Of a DNA stretch of 64,000 nucleotides, positions 53,812-60,564 are shown in pieces. Within the stretch, counting starts at the first letter, position 1, and each line of letters opens with the position of its first letter. Made by a program: the position numbers and the translations under genes. The DNA is taken from NCBI RefSeq assembly GCF_016862575.1, contig NZ_BONF01000047.1, forward strand, positions 1-64,000. Direction: 5' to 3'. The notes beneath the pieces were generated by a model that was given only the letters and a program-made list of their open reading frames with translations, was not told the origin of the DNA and searched no databases. Source of the stretch: Catellatospora bangladeshensis. GTDB taxonomy: Bacteria; Actinomycetota; Actinomycetes; Mycobacteriales; Micromonosporaceae.

Positions 53812-54210
53812 ATGCGGATCGGCGAGCTGGCCCAGCGGGCCGGGACGAGCACCCGGACGCTGCGCTACTACGAGGAGCACGGGCTGGTCCGCTCGCAGCG
53901 GGCGGCCAACGGCTACCGGGCCTTCGACGAGGCGGAGCTGCGGGTGGTCCGGGAGATCCGGGAGCTGCTCGCGATCGGGTTCGACCTGGAGGACATCCGG
54001 CCGTTCGTGGCGTGCCTGCGCGCCGGGCACGACTCCGGCGGGGTCTGCCCGGACTCGGTGGCGGTGCTGCGCCGCAAGCTGGCCGAGGTCGACGCGTACC
54101 TCGACCGGCTCGGTGCGGTGCGCGAGCAGCTGCACGGCCAGCTCACCCAGGCGATCGCCCGACGGGAGAAGGCATGTCCGAGAAGATCCAAACCGCCGAC
54201 GGGGTCCTGA
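53812..54210 (+). CDS. MerR-family transcriptional regulator
   Basis: This 132-residue regulator has an N-terminal winged helix (MRIGELAQRAGTSTRTLRYYEEHGLV), a long dimerisation helix and Cys69 and Cys79 in a VACLRAGHDSGGVCP loop. That loop could bind metal or sense redox state, and a further Cys lies near residue 121. GAGGGGG precedes the ATG. Its last 37 nt overlap the thioredoxin gene, so the two are co-expressed. Confidence 0.9.
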   Translation: MRIGELAQRAGTSTRTLRYYEEHGLVRSQRAANGYRAFDEAELRVVREIRELLAIGFDLEDIRPFVACLRAGHDSGGVCPDSVAVLRRKLAEVDAYLDRLGAVREQLHGQLTQAIARREKACPRRSKPPTGS

Positions 54211-54524
54211 CCGTCACCGACGACACGTTCGCCGAGCTGGTGTTGCGTGCCGAGCGGCCGGTGCTGCTGGACGTGTGGGCCGAGTGGTGCCCGCCGTGCA
54301 AGGCCATCTCGCGCACGCTGGCGGAGCTGTCCGCCGAGTTCGCCGGCCGGATCACGGTGGCCGCGCTCGACGCCGACGCCAATCCGGCGACCGCGCGGGC
54401 GTACCGCGTGCTGTCCATGCCGACGCTGCTGGTGTTCCGCGGCGGAGAGGTCGTCGCGTCGTCGGTCGGCGCCCGGCCGAAGGCGGCGCTGCGCGAGTTC
54501 CTGGAGCGGCACGCCACCGCCTGA
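54174..54524 (+). CDS. Thioredoxin
   Basis: This 116-residue protein has active site W38-C39-P-P-C42-K and the cis-proline segment SMPTLLVF. It reduces disulfides in the cytoplasm. It is one residue variant from canonical WCGPC (Gly to Pro), which can shift redox potential. GGGAGAAGG lies just before the ATG, inside the upstream merR gene, so it is probably controlled by that MerR regulator. Confidence 0.93.
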   Translation: MSEKIQTADGVLTVTDDTFAELVLRAERPVLLDVWAEWCPPCKAISRTLAELSAEFAGRITVAALDADANPATARAYRVLSMPTLLVFRGGEVVASSVGARPKAALREFLERHATA

Positions 54525-54548
54525 CCTCGGCTTTGACATGATCAGCTG

Positions 54549-55256
54549 ATGGGGCAGGCGTACGCGGTCACCGCCGAGTTCTACGACCTCCTGCAGGCGG
54601 CCGAGCAGCTCGGCGTGACCGAGCGCCTGCTGGACCGCTGGCTCGGGCAGCCCGAGGTCGGCGTGCTCGACGTCGGCGCGGGCACCGGCCTGGCCACCGC
54701 CCGGCTCGCCGCCCGCTGCGCCGTGCTGGTGCACGCGGTGGAACCCGCGGCAGGGATGCGGGCGGTGCTGCTCAGCCGGCTCGCCGGGCAGCCCGACCTG
54801 CTGGCCCGGGTGCGGGTGCACGCCCGCGGGGTGCAGGAGCTGGGGCTGCGCCGGGTCGCGGACTTCGGCTGGTGCCTGAACACCATGGCGGGCCTGGCCG
54901 CCGACGAGCGCGCCGGGGCCCTGGCCGCGCTGGCCGGCGCGCTGGTGCCGGGCGCGCGCCTGGTGGTGCAGCGCCCGCCCTCCGAGGCTGCCGACGCCCG
55001 CCGGGACCTGCCGTCCTGGCGACTCGGCGGTGACCTCTACACCGGCGAGGTGACGACGGTCCGTACCGGCCCGCGCGGGGTGCGCTGGCGCTTCGACTAC
55101 CGGGTCAGCCGCGACGGGGCGCTGGTGCGGGAGGCGTCCGAGGTGTTCGACGGCCACCTGGCCAGCGAGCCCGAGTTCGACGCCGAGCTGGCCGCCGCCG
55201 GGTTCGCCGTGGTCGCCGCCGACACCCCGGACATCGTCGTCGCCCGGCGCAGCTGA
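54549..55256 (+). CDS. Class I SAM-dependent methyltransferase
   Basis: This 235-residue protein has motif I DVGAGTG (residues 41-47), the acidic motif II HAVEPAAGM and a downstream WCLNTMAGLAAD region. The N-terminal YAVTAEFYDLL is typical of small-molecule methyltransferases. The substrate is unknown. It follows the thioredoxin gene by 24 nt. Confidence 0.85.
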   Translation: MGQAYAVTAEFYDLLQAAEQLGVTERLLDRWLGQPEVGVLDVGAGTGLATARLAARCAVLVHAVEPAAGMRAVLLSRLAGQPDLLARVRVHARGVQELGLRRVADFGWCLNTMAGLAADERAGALAALAGALVPGARLVVQRPPSEAADARRDLPSWRLGGDLYTGEVTTVRTGPRGVRWRFDYRVSRDGALVREASEVFDGHLASEPEFDAELAAAGFAVVAADTPDIVVARRS

Positions 55257-55267
55257 AACCCGGCGGG

Positions 55268-55320
55268 GTTAGGAAGGTGCCCTTCCTCTACGGAAAACGA
55301 TAAGAAGGTGCCCTTCCTTT
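55268..55320 (-). repeat. Dispersed palindromic element, family 1, copy C
   Basis: The right arm (55303-55318) matches the family consensus. The left arm (55271-55287) has the same sequence with its central three bases inverted, so it is also a small palindrome by itself. The loop resembles copy B. Its edge supplies the TAA stop of the convergent VOC gene. Confidence 0.88.
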
Positions 55321-56065
55321 ACCAGGTGAGGATGCCGAAGAGGCCGCCCTGGGGGTCGGTGAGGATGGCGAGGCGGCCGTCGGAGTAGTCGCCGCGCATC
55401 ATCTGGACGGCGCCCAGCTCGATGGCGCGGTCGGCACTGGCGTCGGTGTCGGCGACGCCGAAGTACGGCATCCAGTGCGAGGGCATGCCCGCCGCGCCGG
55501 GGGGTTCGAAGATGCCGCCGACGGGCTGGCCGGCGACCGAGATCACCGAATACACCTCGCCGCCCATGTCGCGGTCCTCGTGGCTCATCGCGAAGACCGC
55601 GCCGTAGAACTCCTTCGCGCCGGCCGGGTCCGGCGTGTACAGCTCCACCCAGCTCAGCGCGCCGGGCTCGCGCATGATGCCGACGCCGTCGTGCGAGCCC
55701 GGCTGCCAGGTGGAGAAGAACGCCCCGGCCGGGTCGGTGAAGACGGCGAGGGTGCCCTGCTCCATCACCGCGTCCGGCGGCACGATCACCTTGCCGCCGC
55801 TCGCCTCCACGCGCCCGGCCGTGGCCGCCGAGTCCTCCGTGCCGAAGTAGACCGCCCACGACGTGCCCCGGGCCGCGTCCGTGGCCGGGCCGATCCCGGC
55901 GGCCATCCGGCCGTCCTTGGTGAAGAAGCCGTAGCCGCCCGCCTCCGGGCCGAGATCCTGGTGCGCCCAGCCGAACAGCGCGCCGTAGAACGCCACCGCA
56001 CCGGCTATGTCGGTCGTGCCGAGGTCCACCCACCGCGGGGCGCCCGGCTGATGTGTCAGCGTCAT
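55319..56065 (-). CDS. Two-domain VOC (glyoxalase-like) protein
   Basis: This 248-residue protein has two tandem VOC halves (about 1-125 and 126-248). Each has a start such as PRWVDLGTTDIAGAVAFYGALFGW or LSWVELYTPDPAGAKEFYGAVF. This family includes metal-dependent lyases, dioxygenases and binding proteins; the ligand here is unknown. The last codons are LTW followed by a TAA formed at the edge of a palindromic element. Confidence 0.87.
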   Translation of the reverse strand: MTLTHQPGAPRWVDLGTTDIAGAVAFYGALFGWAHQDLGPEAGGYGFFTKDGRMAAGIGPATDAARGTSWAVYFGTEDSAATAGRVEASGGKVIVPPDAVMEQGTLAVFTDPAGAFFSTWQPGSHDGVGIMREPGALSWVELYTPDPAGAKEFYGAVFAMSHEDRDMGGEVYSVISVAGQPVGGIFEPPGAAGMPSHWMPYFGVADTDASADRAIELGAVQMMRGDYSDGRLAILTDPQGGLFGILTW

Positions 56066-56157
56066 GGCCCCATCCTCACCCGCGTCGCCGGTGTGACGGC
56101 CGAGGTGACGGCCGTGTCATGTGACGGGTTCCCGCTGTTCGCGGTGGGCCGGTTCGC

Positions 56158-56163
56158 TAGCGT
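56158..56163 (+). promoter_or_regulatory. -10 box of a leaderless transcript
   Basis: TAGCGT ends 8 nt before the ATG at 56172. No ribosome site is seen. Confidence 0.45.
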
Positions 56164-56171
56164 GAGCGTTC

Positions 56172-56699
56172 ATGGACGACACGGGGGTCACGATCCGGAT
56201 CGCGGGCGCGGAGGCGATCGACGCGCTGGAGCCGCTGTGGCTGTCCCTGCACGAGCATCACCGCCGGATCGCACCCGACCTGGTGATGTACGCCGACGAG
56301 CGGTCCTGGCCGCTGCGCCGCGACCTGTACCGGCGCTGGATCACCGAGCCGGGCTCGTTCGTCCTGCTCGCCGAGGATGGGCCGGAGCTGGTCGGGTACG
56401 CCTTCACGCACGTCTTCGACGGCCCGGACGACACGTGGGTCTCCGGGGACCGGATCGCCGAGCTGGAGACGCTGTCGGTGGCGGCGAGCCACCGGGGCCG
56501 GGGTGTGGGCACCCGCCTGCTCGACGCCGTCGACGCCCGCCTGTCCGAACTGGGCGTCACGGATCTGTACATCTCGACGCTGGCCGACAACCACGCCGCC
56601 GCGCGCGTGTACGAGCGGCGCGGCCTGCGCCCGCTGATGGTCAAGTACGCGCGCCTCGCCGCGTCGCCGCGCTTCAGGTCCGGCCACGACCGCGCGTAG
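56172..56699 (+). CDS. GNAT-family acetyltransferase
   Basis: This 175-residue acetyltransferase has the acetyl-CoA loop SHRGRGVGTRLLDAV (about 107-121), preceded by ELETLSVA, and a C-terminal NHAAARVYERRGL segment. The acceptor is unknown. It is probably transcribed without a leader and is divergent from the VOC gene. Confidence 0.9.
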   Translation: MDDTGVTIRIAGAEAIDALEPLWLSLHEHHRRIAPDLVMYADERSWPLRRDLYRRWITEPGSFVLLAEDGPELVGYAFTHVFDGPDDTWVSGDRIAELETLSVAASHRGRGVGTRLLDAVDARLSELGVTDLYISTLADNHAAARVYERRGLRPLMVKYARLAASPRFRSGHDRA

Positions 56700-56791
56700 G
56701 CACGTTTTCGCAGGTCACGGGTGTGGCGATGCCGGACGGGTCGATGTCTCCGCCATAGGATCTTGCCGATCCTGAGGAAAGGTGACATCTG

Positions 56792-57871
56792 GTGAAAAAG
56801 TCGGATCGGGTGGTCGCGGTCGCCGCGACGCTGCTCGCCGCGACCCTGACCGTGCCGCTGGGCGGCGCCGCGTCCTGGGGCGCTCGCGCGGCCGGGGAAC
56901 AGGTCTACGCGTCGGCGGGCACGTACACCTTCGACATGCCGGGCGGCACGGCGGTGACGCTAGAGCTGTGGGGCGCGGGCGGCGGCGGGGGCGGCGGCTA
57001 CGCGGGCGGCGCGGGCGGCGGCGGTGGGGGCGGCGGCAAGTCGCTGTTCACCCGGGGCGGTGGCGGCGGCGCCGGGGGCAGTTCCGGCGGCGGCGGGGCG
57101 GGCGGCGGCTCGGGCGGCGCGGGCCAGTACGTGCGCTGCGAGCTGCCCGCCGACCTGCCCGCGACGCGGCTGTCCATCGTGGTCGGCCGGGGCGGCAGCG
57201 GCGGCCGGGGCGCGGCGGGCGCGACCGGCGGAGCCCCGAGCGCACCGGGCGGCAACGGCAATGCGGGCCAGACCGCCGAGCCGGGCGCCGAGGGCGGCGA
57301 CGGCGCCCTCACCGAGGTGAACGTGCTGCTCAACGGCGTACCGCTGCTGCTCGCCCAGGCCGCGGGCGGCAGCGGGGGACAGGGCGGCCGCAAGTTCTCC
57401 AACGGCGGACCGGGTGGCATGGACGCCACCGGCAGCCGTCCCGGCACCTCCCGCCCCGGCGGCCTGGGCAGCACCGCGCCCGGCGACGGCGGCGCGGGCG
57501 GCACGATGACCGTGGCGACGGCGAGCCTGTGCACCGCCGAGGACGGCTCGGCGGGCGAGCCCGGCAAGGCGGGCACCACCGGCGCGGCGGGCGGCTCGGG
57601 CGCGGACGGCGCGTCCAGCGGCGACGGCGGCGCGGGCGGCACCGGCGCGACCGTGACCGGCTCCGGCGGCGCGGGCGGGCCTGCCCCCGACGCCGAGCAC
57701 GGCGCGGGCGGTGCGGGCGGCTCCGGTGGCGCGGGCGGCCGGGGCGGCGACGGCGGCCGCGGCGCCTACCACCGCAGCCTCGCAGCCGAGGGCGGCTCCG
57801 CCGGCGGCAGCTCCCGCCCCGGCGCCACCGGCACCCCCGGCACCGACGGCTACGCCCGCCTCACCTGGTAA
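56792..57871 (+). CDS. Secreted glycine-rich protein
   Basis: This 359-residue protein has a signal peptide (about 1-34), a beta-type opening (YTFDMPGGTAVTLELWGAGG) and then long Gly/Ala-rich tracts. These are interrupted by short ordered segments containing two cysteines (YVRCELPADLP, TASLCTAEDG). The opening is typical of glycine-rich domains in secreted or fibre-like proteins. It is likely structural or a matrix component. AGGAAAGG precedes the GTG start. The final LTW codons and TAA abut a palindromic element. Confidence 0.8.
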   Translation: MKKSDRVVAVAATLLAATLTVPLGGAASWGARAAGEQVYASAGTYTFDMPGGTAVTLELWGAGGGGGGGYAGGAGGGGGGGGKSLFTRGGGGGAGGSSGGGGAGGGSGGAGQYVRCELPADLPATRLSIVVGRGGSGGRGAAGATGGAPSAPGGNGNAGQTAEPGAEGGDGALTEVNVLLNGVPLLLAQAAGGSGGQGGRKFSNGGPGGMDATGSRPGTSRPGGLGSTAPGDGGAGGTMTVATASLCTAEDGSAGEPGKAGTTGAAGGSGADGASSGDGGAGGTGATVTGSGGAGGPAPDAEHGAGGAGGSGGAGGRGGDGGRGAYHRSLAAEGGSAGGSSRPGATGTPGTDGYARLTW

Positions 57872-57926
57872 AAGAAAGGAAGGGCACCTTCTTAACGCTA
57901 TGCGTATAAGAAGGTGCCCTTCCTAA
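57871..57926 (+). repeat. Dispersed palindromic element, family 1, copy D
   Basis: Perfect 18-bp arms (57877-57894 and 57907-57924) and an inner ACGC/GCGT stem make this the most complete copy. It directly follows the stop codon of the glycine-rich gene and could terminate it. The loop matches copy A. Confidence 0.92.
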
Positions 57927-57989
57927 CGTGCGTCGTCTGTCGCGGCAGAAAGTTCCCGGCAAAGTGGTGAGGATGCACACGAACGTGGG

Positions 57990-58015
57990 GGAACCGCCGG
58001 TGCGGCGGCGGCGAC
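57990..58015 (+). promoter_or_regulatory. ECF-type promoter upstream of ycnI
   Basis: GGAACC (57990-57995) and CGAC (58012-58015) are separated by exactly 16 nt, identical to the promoter at 59567-59592. The leader to the ATG at 58097 would be about 75 nt. Confidence 0.55.
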
Positions 58016-58096
58016 TCGTGTGTCGCGGCGGTCCTGCCCGGACGCCGCCCGGCGCGCCGCGGGCGTGCCGTTCCTCCACACAGGAAGGGCACGCTG

Positions 58097-58780
58097 ATGA
58101 GGTTCGGTGTGAAGGCCGGGGTGGTCGCCGTCGCGGCGGCGCTGCTGGCCGGGCTGGCCGCGGTGCCGGCCGCGGCGCACGTGACGGTGAACCCGAAGGA
58201 GGTCACGGCGGGCGGCTACGCCCGGCTGACGTTCCGGGTGCCGAACGAGCGCGACGACGCCTCCACGGTGAAGGTCGAGGTGGTGCTGCCCGAGGACGCG
58301 CCGCTGGCGAGCGTCTCGATCAAGCCCGCGCCCGGCTGGACGGCCGTGGTGGAGAAGCGCACGCTGGCCACTCCGATCAAGAGCCACGACCGGGAGATCA
58401 CCCAGGTCGCCTCGAAGATCACCTGGACCGCGGACGCCTCCTCGGCGATCAGGCCGGGCCAGTTCCAGGAGTTCGACGTGTCCGCCGGGCCGGTGCCCGA
58501 GGTCGGCCAGCTGGTGTTCAAGTCGCTGCAGACCTACTCCAGCGGCGAGATCGTGCGCTGGATCGAGGAGGCCAAGCCGGGCGAGGAGGCCGAGCACCCG
58601 GCCCCGGTGCTGAAGGTGCTGCCCAAGGCGGGCGCGCCGAGTGCCCCGGCCCCGGCCGCCGCGGGCGCCGCCCCCGCCGGCGACGACCCCTGGCCGCTCG
58701 TCCTGAGCATCGCCGCCCTGGCCGTCGCGCTGGCCGCGCTCACCCTCGCCCTGCGCCGCCGCCCGGCCCCGCCGGCCTGA
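58097..58780 (+). CDS. ycnI: YcnI/DUF1775 copper-associated membrane protein
   Basis: This 227-residue protein has a signal peptide ending AAA just before His28. That histidine becomes the mature N-terminus and is the expected copper ligand in this family. A YcnI domain (about 28-165) with AHVTVNPKEVTAGGYARLTFRVPNE-type sequence and the conserved W in IVRWIEEAKPG follows. Then come a Pro/Ala linker and one C-terminal helix (about 200-220) as membrane anchor. Its role in copper handling is known for homologues and inferred here. GGAAGG precedes the ATG. Confidence 0.9.
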   Translation: MRFGVKAGVVAVAAALLAGLAAVPAAAHVTVNPKEVTAGGYARLTFRVPNERDDASTVKVEVVLPEDAPLASVSIKPAPGWTAVVEKRTLATPIKSHDREITQVASKITWTADASSAIRPGQFQEFDVSAGPVPEVGQLVFKSLQTYSSGEIVRWIEEAKPGEEAEHPAPVLKVLPKAGAPSAPAPAAAGAAPAGDDPWPLVLSIAALAVALAALTLALRRRPAPPA

Positions 58781-58792
58781 CGGCCATACCCC

Positions 58793-58877
58793 CCAAGATC
58801 ATCAGACTTGCCTGGCAACTGGGCGAACTCACGCGCAAGATTCGCCCGGCTGCCAGGCGAGTTCAAAGATCTTGAGG
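58793..58877. repeat. Intergenic inverted repeat, family 2, copy 2
   Basis: Imperfect arms of about 34 nt (27 matching) share the core GACTTGCCTGGCA then GGGCGAA with the repeat at 22964-23038. It lies between the convergent ycnI and sigma-factor genes and probably terminates both. Confidence 0.7.
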
Positions 58878-58896
58878 GGGTACGCCCGCCGCGGCG

Positions 58897-59487
58897 TCAC
58901 ACCGCGCGCAGGTGGCGGCGCGGGGTGGGGGTGCCGTCGGCGAGCGCGGCGGTGAGGTCGTCGCGGGCACGGGCGACCCGGGAACGGATGGTGCCGACCG
59001 GGCAGCCGACCACCTCGGCGGCCTCGGCGTAGGACAGCCCCAGCAGCTGGGTGGCCACGAACGCCTCGCGCCGGTCCGGGTCGAGCCCGCCGATCAGCTG
59101 GTCGAGCAGGATCTGCTCGTCGAACCGGGCCCCCGTTCCGGCCTGCGCGGCGTCGGCGACGCTCGCCCAGTCGGCGAGGTCGGCCGCGCGCGGGCGGCGC
59201 GACACCGAGCGCAGGTGGTCGACCACGGTGTGCCGGGCGATCGCGAGCAGCCAGGTGCGCGCCGAGGAGCGGCCCTCGAACGACGGCAGCGCCCGCATCG
59301 CCCGCAGGTAGGTGTCCTGGGCCAGGTCGTCGGCGTCGGCCGGGCCGGCCAGGTGCGCCACGAACCGGGTCACGTCCCGCTGGGTCGCCGCGACGAACGC
59401 CTCCGCGGCGCCGCGGTCGCCGCCCCGGGCAGCCAGGGCCAGCGCCGTGACGCGATCGTCGTCGCCGCCGTGGGAGCCGTAGGACAT
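58897..59487 (-). CDS. ECF RNA polymerase sigma factor
   Basis: This 196-residue sigma factor has region 2 (about 50-97: ADADDLAQDTYLRAMRALPSF, then ARTWLLAIARHTVVDHLR) and region 4 (about 145-180: LLGLSYAEAAEVVGCPVGTIRSRVARAR). It is divergent from a zinc-finger anti-sigma gene. A TACGCT box seven bases before the ATG suggests a leaderless vegetative promoter, so the sigma gene itself may not be strictly autoregulated, while the anti-sigma and ycnI genes carry ECF-type boxes. Confidence 0.92.
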   Translation of the reverse strand: MSYGSHGGDDDRVTALALAARGGDRGAAEAFVAATQRDVTRFVAHLAGPADADDLAQDTYLRAMRALPSFEGRSSARTWLLAIARHTVVDHLRSVSRRPRAADLADWASVADAAQAGTGARFDEQILLDQLIGGLDPDRREAFVATQLLGLSYAEAAEVVGCPVGTIRSRVARARDDLTAALADGTPTPRRHLRAV

Positions 59488-59494
59488 GACCGGA

Positions 59495-59500
59495 AGCGTA
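59495..59500 (-). promoter_or_regulatory. -10 box of the sigma-factor gene
   Basis: On the minus strand TACGCT ends 7 nt before the ATG at 59487, which predicts a leaderless transcript. Confidence 0.4.
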
Positions 59501-59566
59501 GCGTTCGCCGCCCGTCGATGCGATCCCCCCGGTGCGGGACGGCGCCGCAGGTCACAGCGTGGTCCG

Positions 59567-59602
59567 GGAACCAACTGGCGGCTACGGGCGACAATGTGTC
59601 GC
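59567..59602 (+). promoter_or_regulatory. ECF-type promoter of the anti-sigma gene with overlapping dyad
   Basis: GGAACC (59567-59572), 16 nt, then CGAC (59589-59592). A perfect dyad GCGACA-ATG-TGTCGC (59588-59602) covers the -10 and the expected transcription start. Confidence 0.6.
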
Positions 59603-59614
59603 ATGGGAGTGGGC

Positions 59615-60430
59615 ATGGATTGCGAGCAGGTACGCGAGCTGCTGTCGGCCCGCCTGGACGGCGAGGACGACCCGGCCGGCCGCGCAGCGGTCGACGCGCA
59701 CCTGACCGGCTGCGCGGGCTGCGCGCGGTGGCTGGAGCGCGCCGAGTCGGTGACCCGGCTCGCACGTACGGCCGCCGCCCTGCCCGTGCCCCCGCTGCGC
59801 CCTGACGCGCTGGCCGCCGTGCTGGCCGCGGCCCCCGCCCCCGCCCCGGCCCCGAAGCGGCGCCGCCTGGAGGTGGCGCGGCTGCTGCGGGTGCTGCTGC
59901 TGGCGGTGGGGCTGGGCCAGCTGCTGCTCGGCGTCGCACAGATCAGCAGCCTGGCCGCCGCCGACCGGCACGCCCACCCGGCCGTCGGCTCGGTGTCGTC
60001 CGGCCACCTGTGGCACGAGTCGGCCGCGTGGAACGTGGCCATCGGCGCGGCGCTGGCCTGGCTGGCGTGGCGGCGCACCCGCCCCGCCGCGCTGCTGCCC
60101 GTGATGACGGCGTTCGTGGTGATGCTGACCCTGCTCACCGCCAACGACGCGCTCGCCGGCCGGGTCGAGGGCGCGCGGATCATGTCGCACGGCCTGGTGC
60201 TGGCGGGATACGGCCTGCTGCTGGCGCTGAACCTGCGCCGCTTCCGGGGTGAGGAGCCGCCCGGCGCGCGGCGGCGGCCGCCGTCGGCGTGGTCGCTGCG
60301 CGGCGGCGACGAGGACGACGGCCCGCTCGCGCCGGTGTACCCGTTCCCGGTCCGGGTCGCGGTCACCGAGGCACCCGTCCGAGTCGGTGGACACGGACGG
60401 GTGGATTCTGCCCTCCGGCGCGCCGCCTGA
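59615..60430 (+). CDS. Membrane anti-sigma factor with zinc-finger (zf-HC2) domain
   Basis: This 271-residue protein has an N-terminal ZAS domain with HLTGCAGC (His then CxxC) and the early MDCEQVRELLSARLDGE that binds ECF sigma factors. Four or more helices follow between about 85 and 215, and a cytoplasmic tail is rich in Pro and Arg. It should hold the divergently encoded sigma factor inactive at the membrane. The ATG at 59615 is chosen because GGGAG lies five bases before it; ATGs at 59594 and 59603 are in frame. Confidence 0.87.
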   Translation: MDCEQVRELLSARLDGEDDPAGRAAVDAHLTGCAGCARWLERAESVTRLARTAAALPVPPLRPDALAAVLAAAPAPAPAPKRRRLEVARLLRVLLLAVGLGQLLLGVAQISSLAAADRHAHPAVGSVSSGHLWHESAAWNVAIGAALAWLAWRRTRPAALLPVMTAFVVMLTLLTANDALAGRVEGARIMSHGLVLAGYGLLLALNLRRFRGEEPPGARRRPPSAWSLRGGDEDDGPLAPVYPFPVRVAVTEAPVRVGGHGRVDSALRRAA

Positions 60431-60477
60431 CGGCGGTTCTTGTCCCACCCCTGCGGTAGACGTCGTGCGAAACGAAG

Positions 60478-60508
60478 TTGACGTCAACCTCGCTTGAGGT
60501 TCTACCGT
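60478..60508 (+). promoter_or_regulatory. MerR-type promoter of the ABC exporter
   Basis: TTGACG (60478-60483) and TACCGT (60503-60508) are separated by 19 nt. A perfect dyad AACCTC-GCTT-GAGGTT (60486-60501) fills the spacer, the classic MerR operator layout. GTTGACGTCAAC overlaps the -35. No merR gene is adjacent. Confidence 0.7.
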
Positions 60509-60564
60509 GGCCAGCGGCGGCACCCGCCCGCCGTGCGCCCGTACACAGGGGAGAGGCAAGCCCG

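Noticed and set aside
56960-57860. PE-PGRS gene of mycobacterial type
   Set aside because: The glycine-rich tracts look similar, but there is no PE domain. The protein has a signal peptide and a different beta-type opening.
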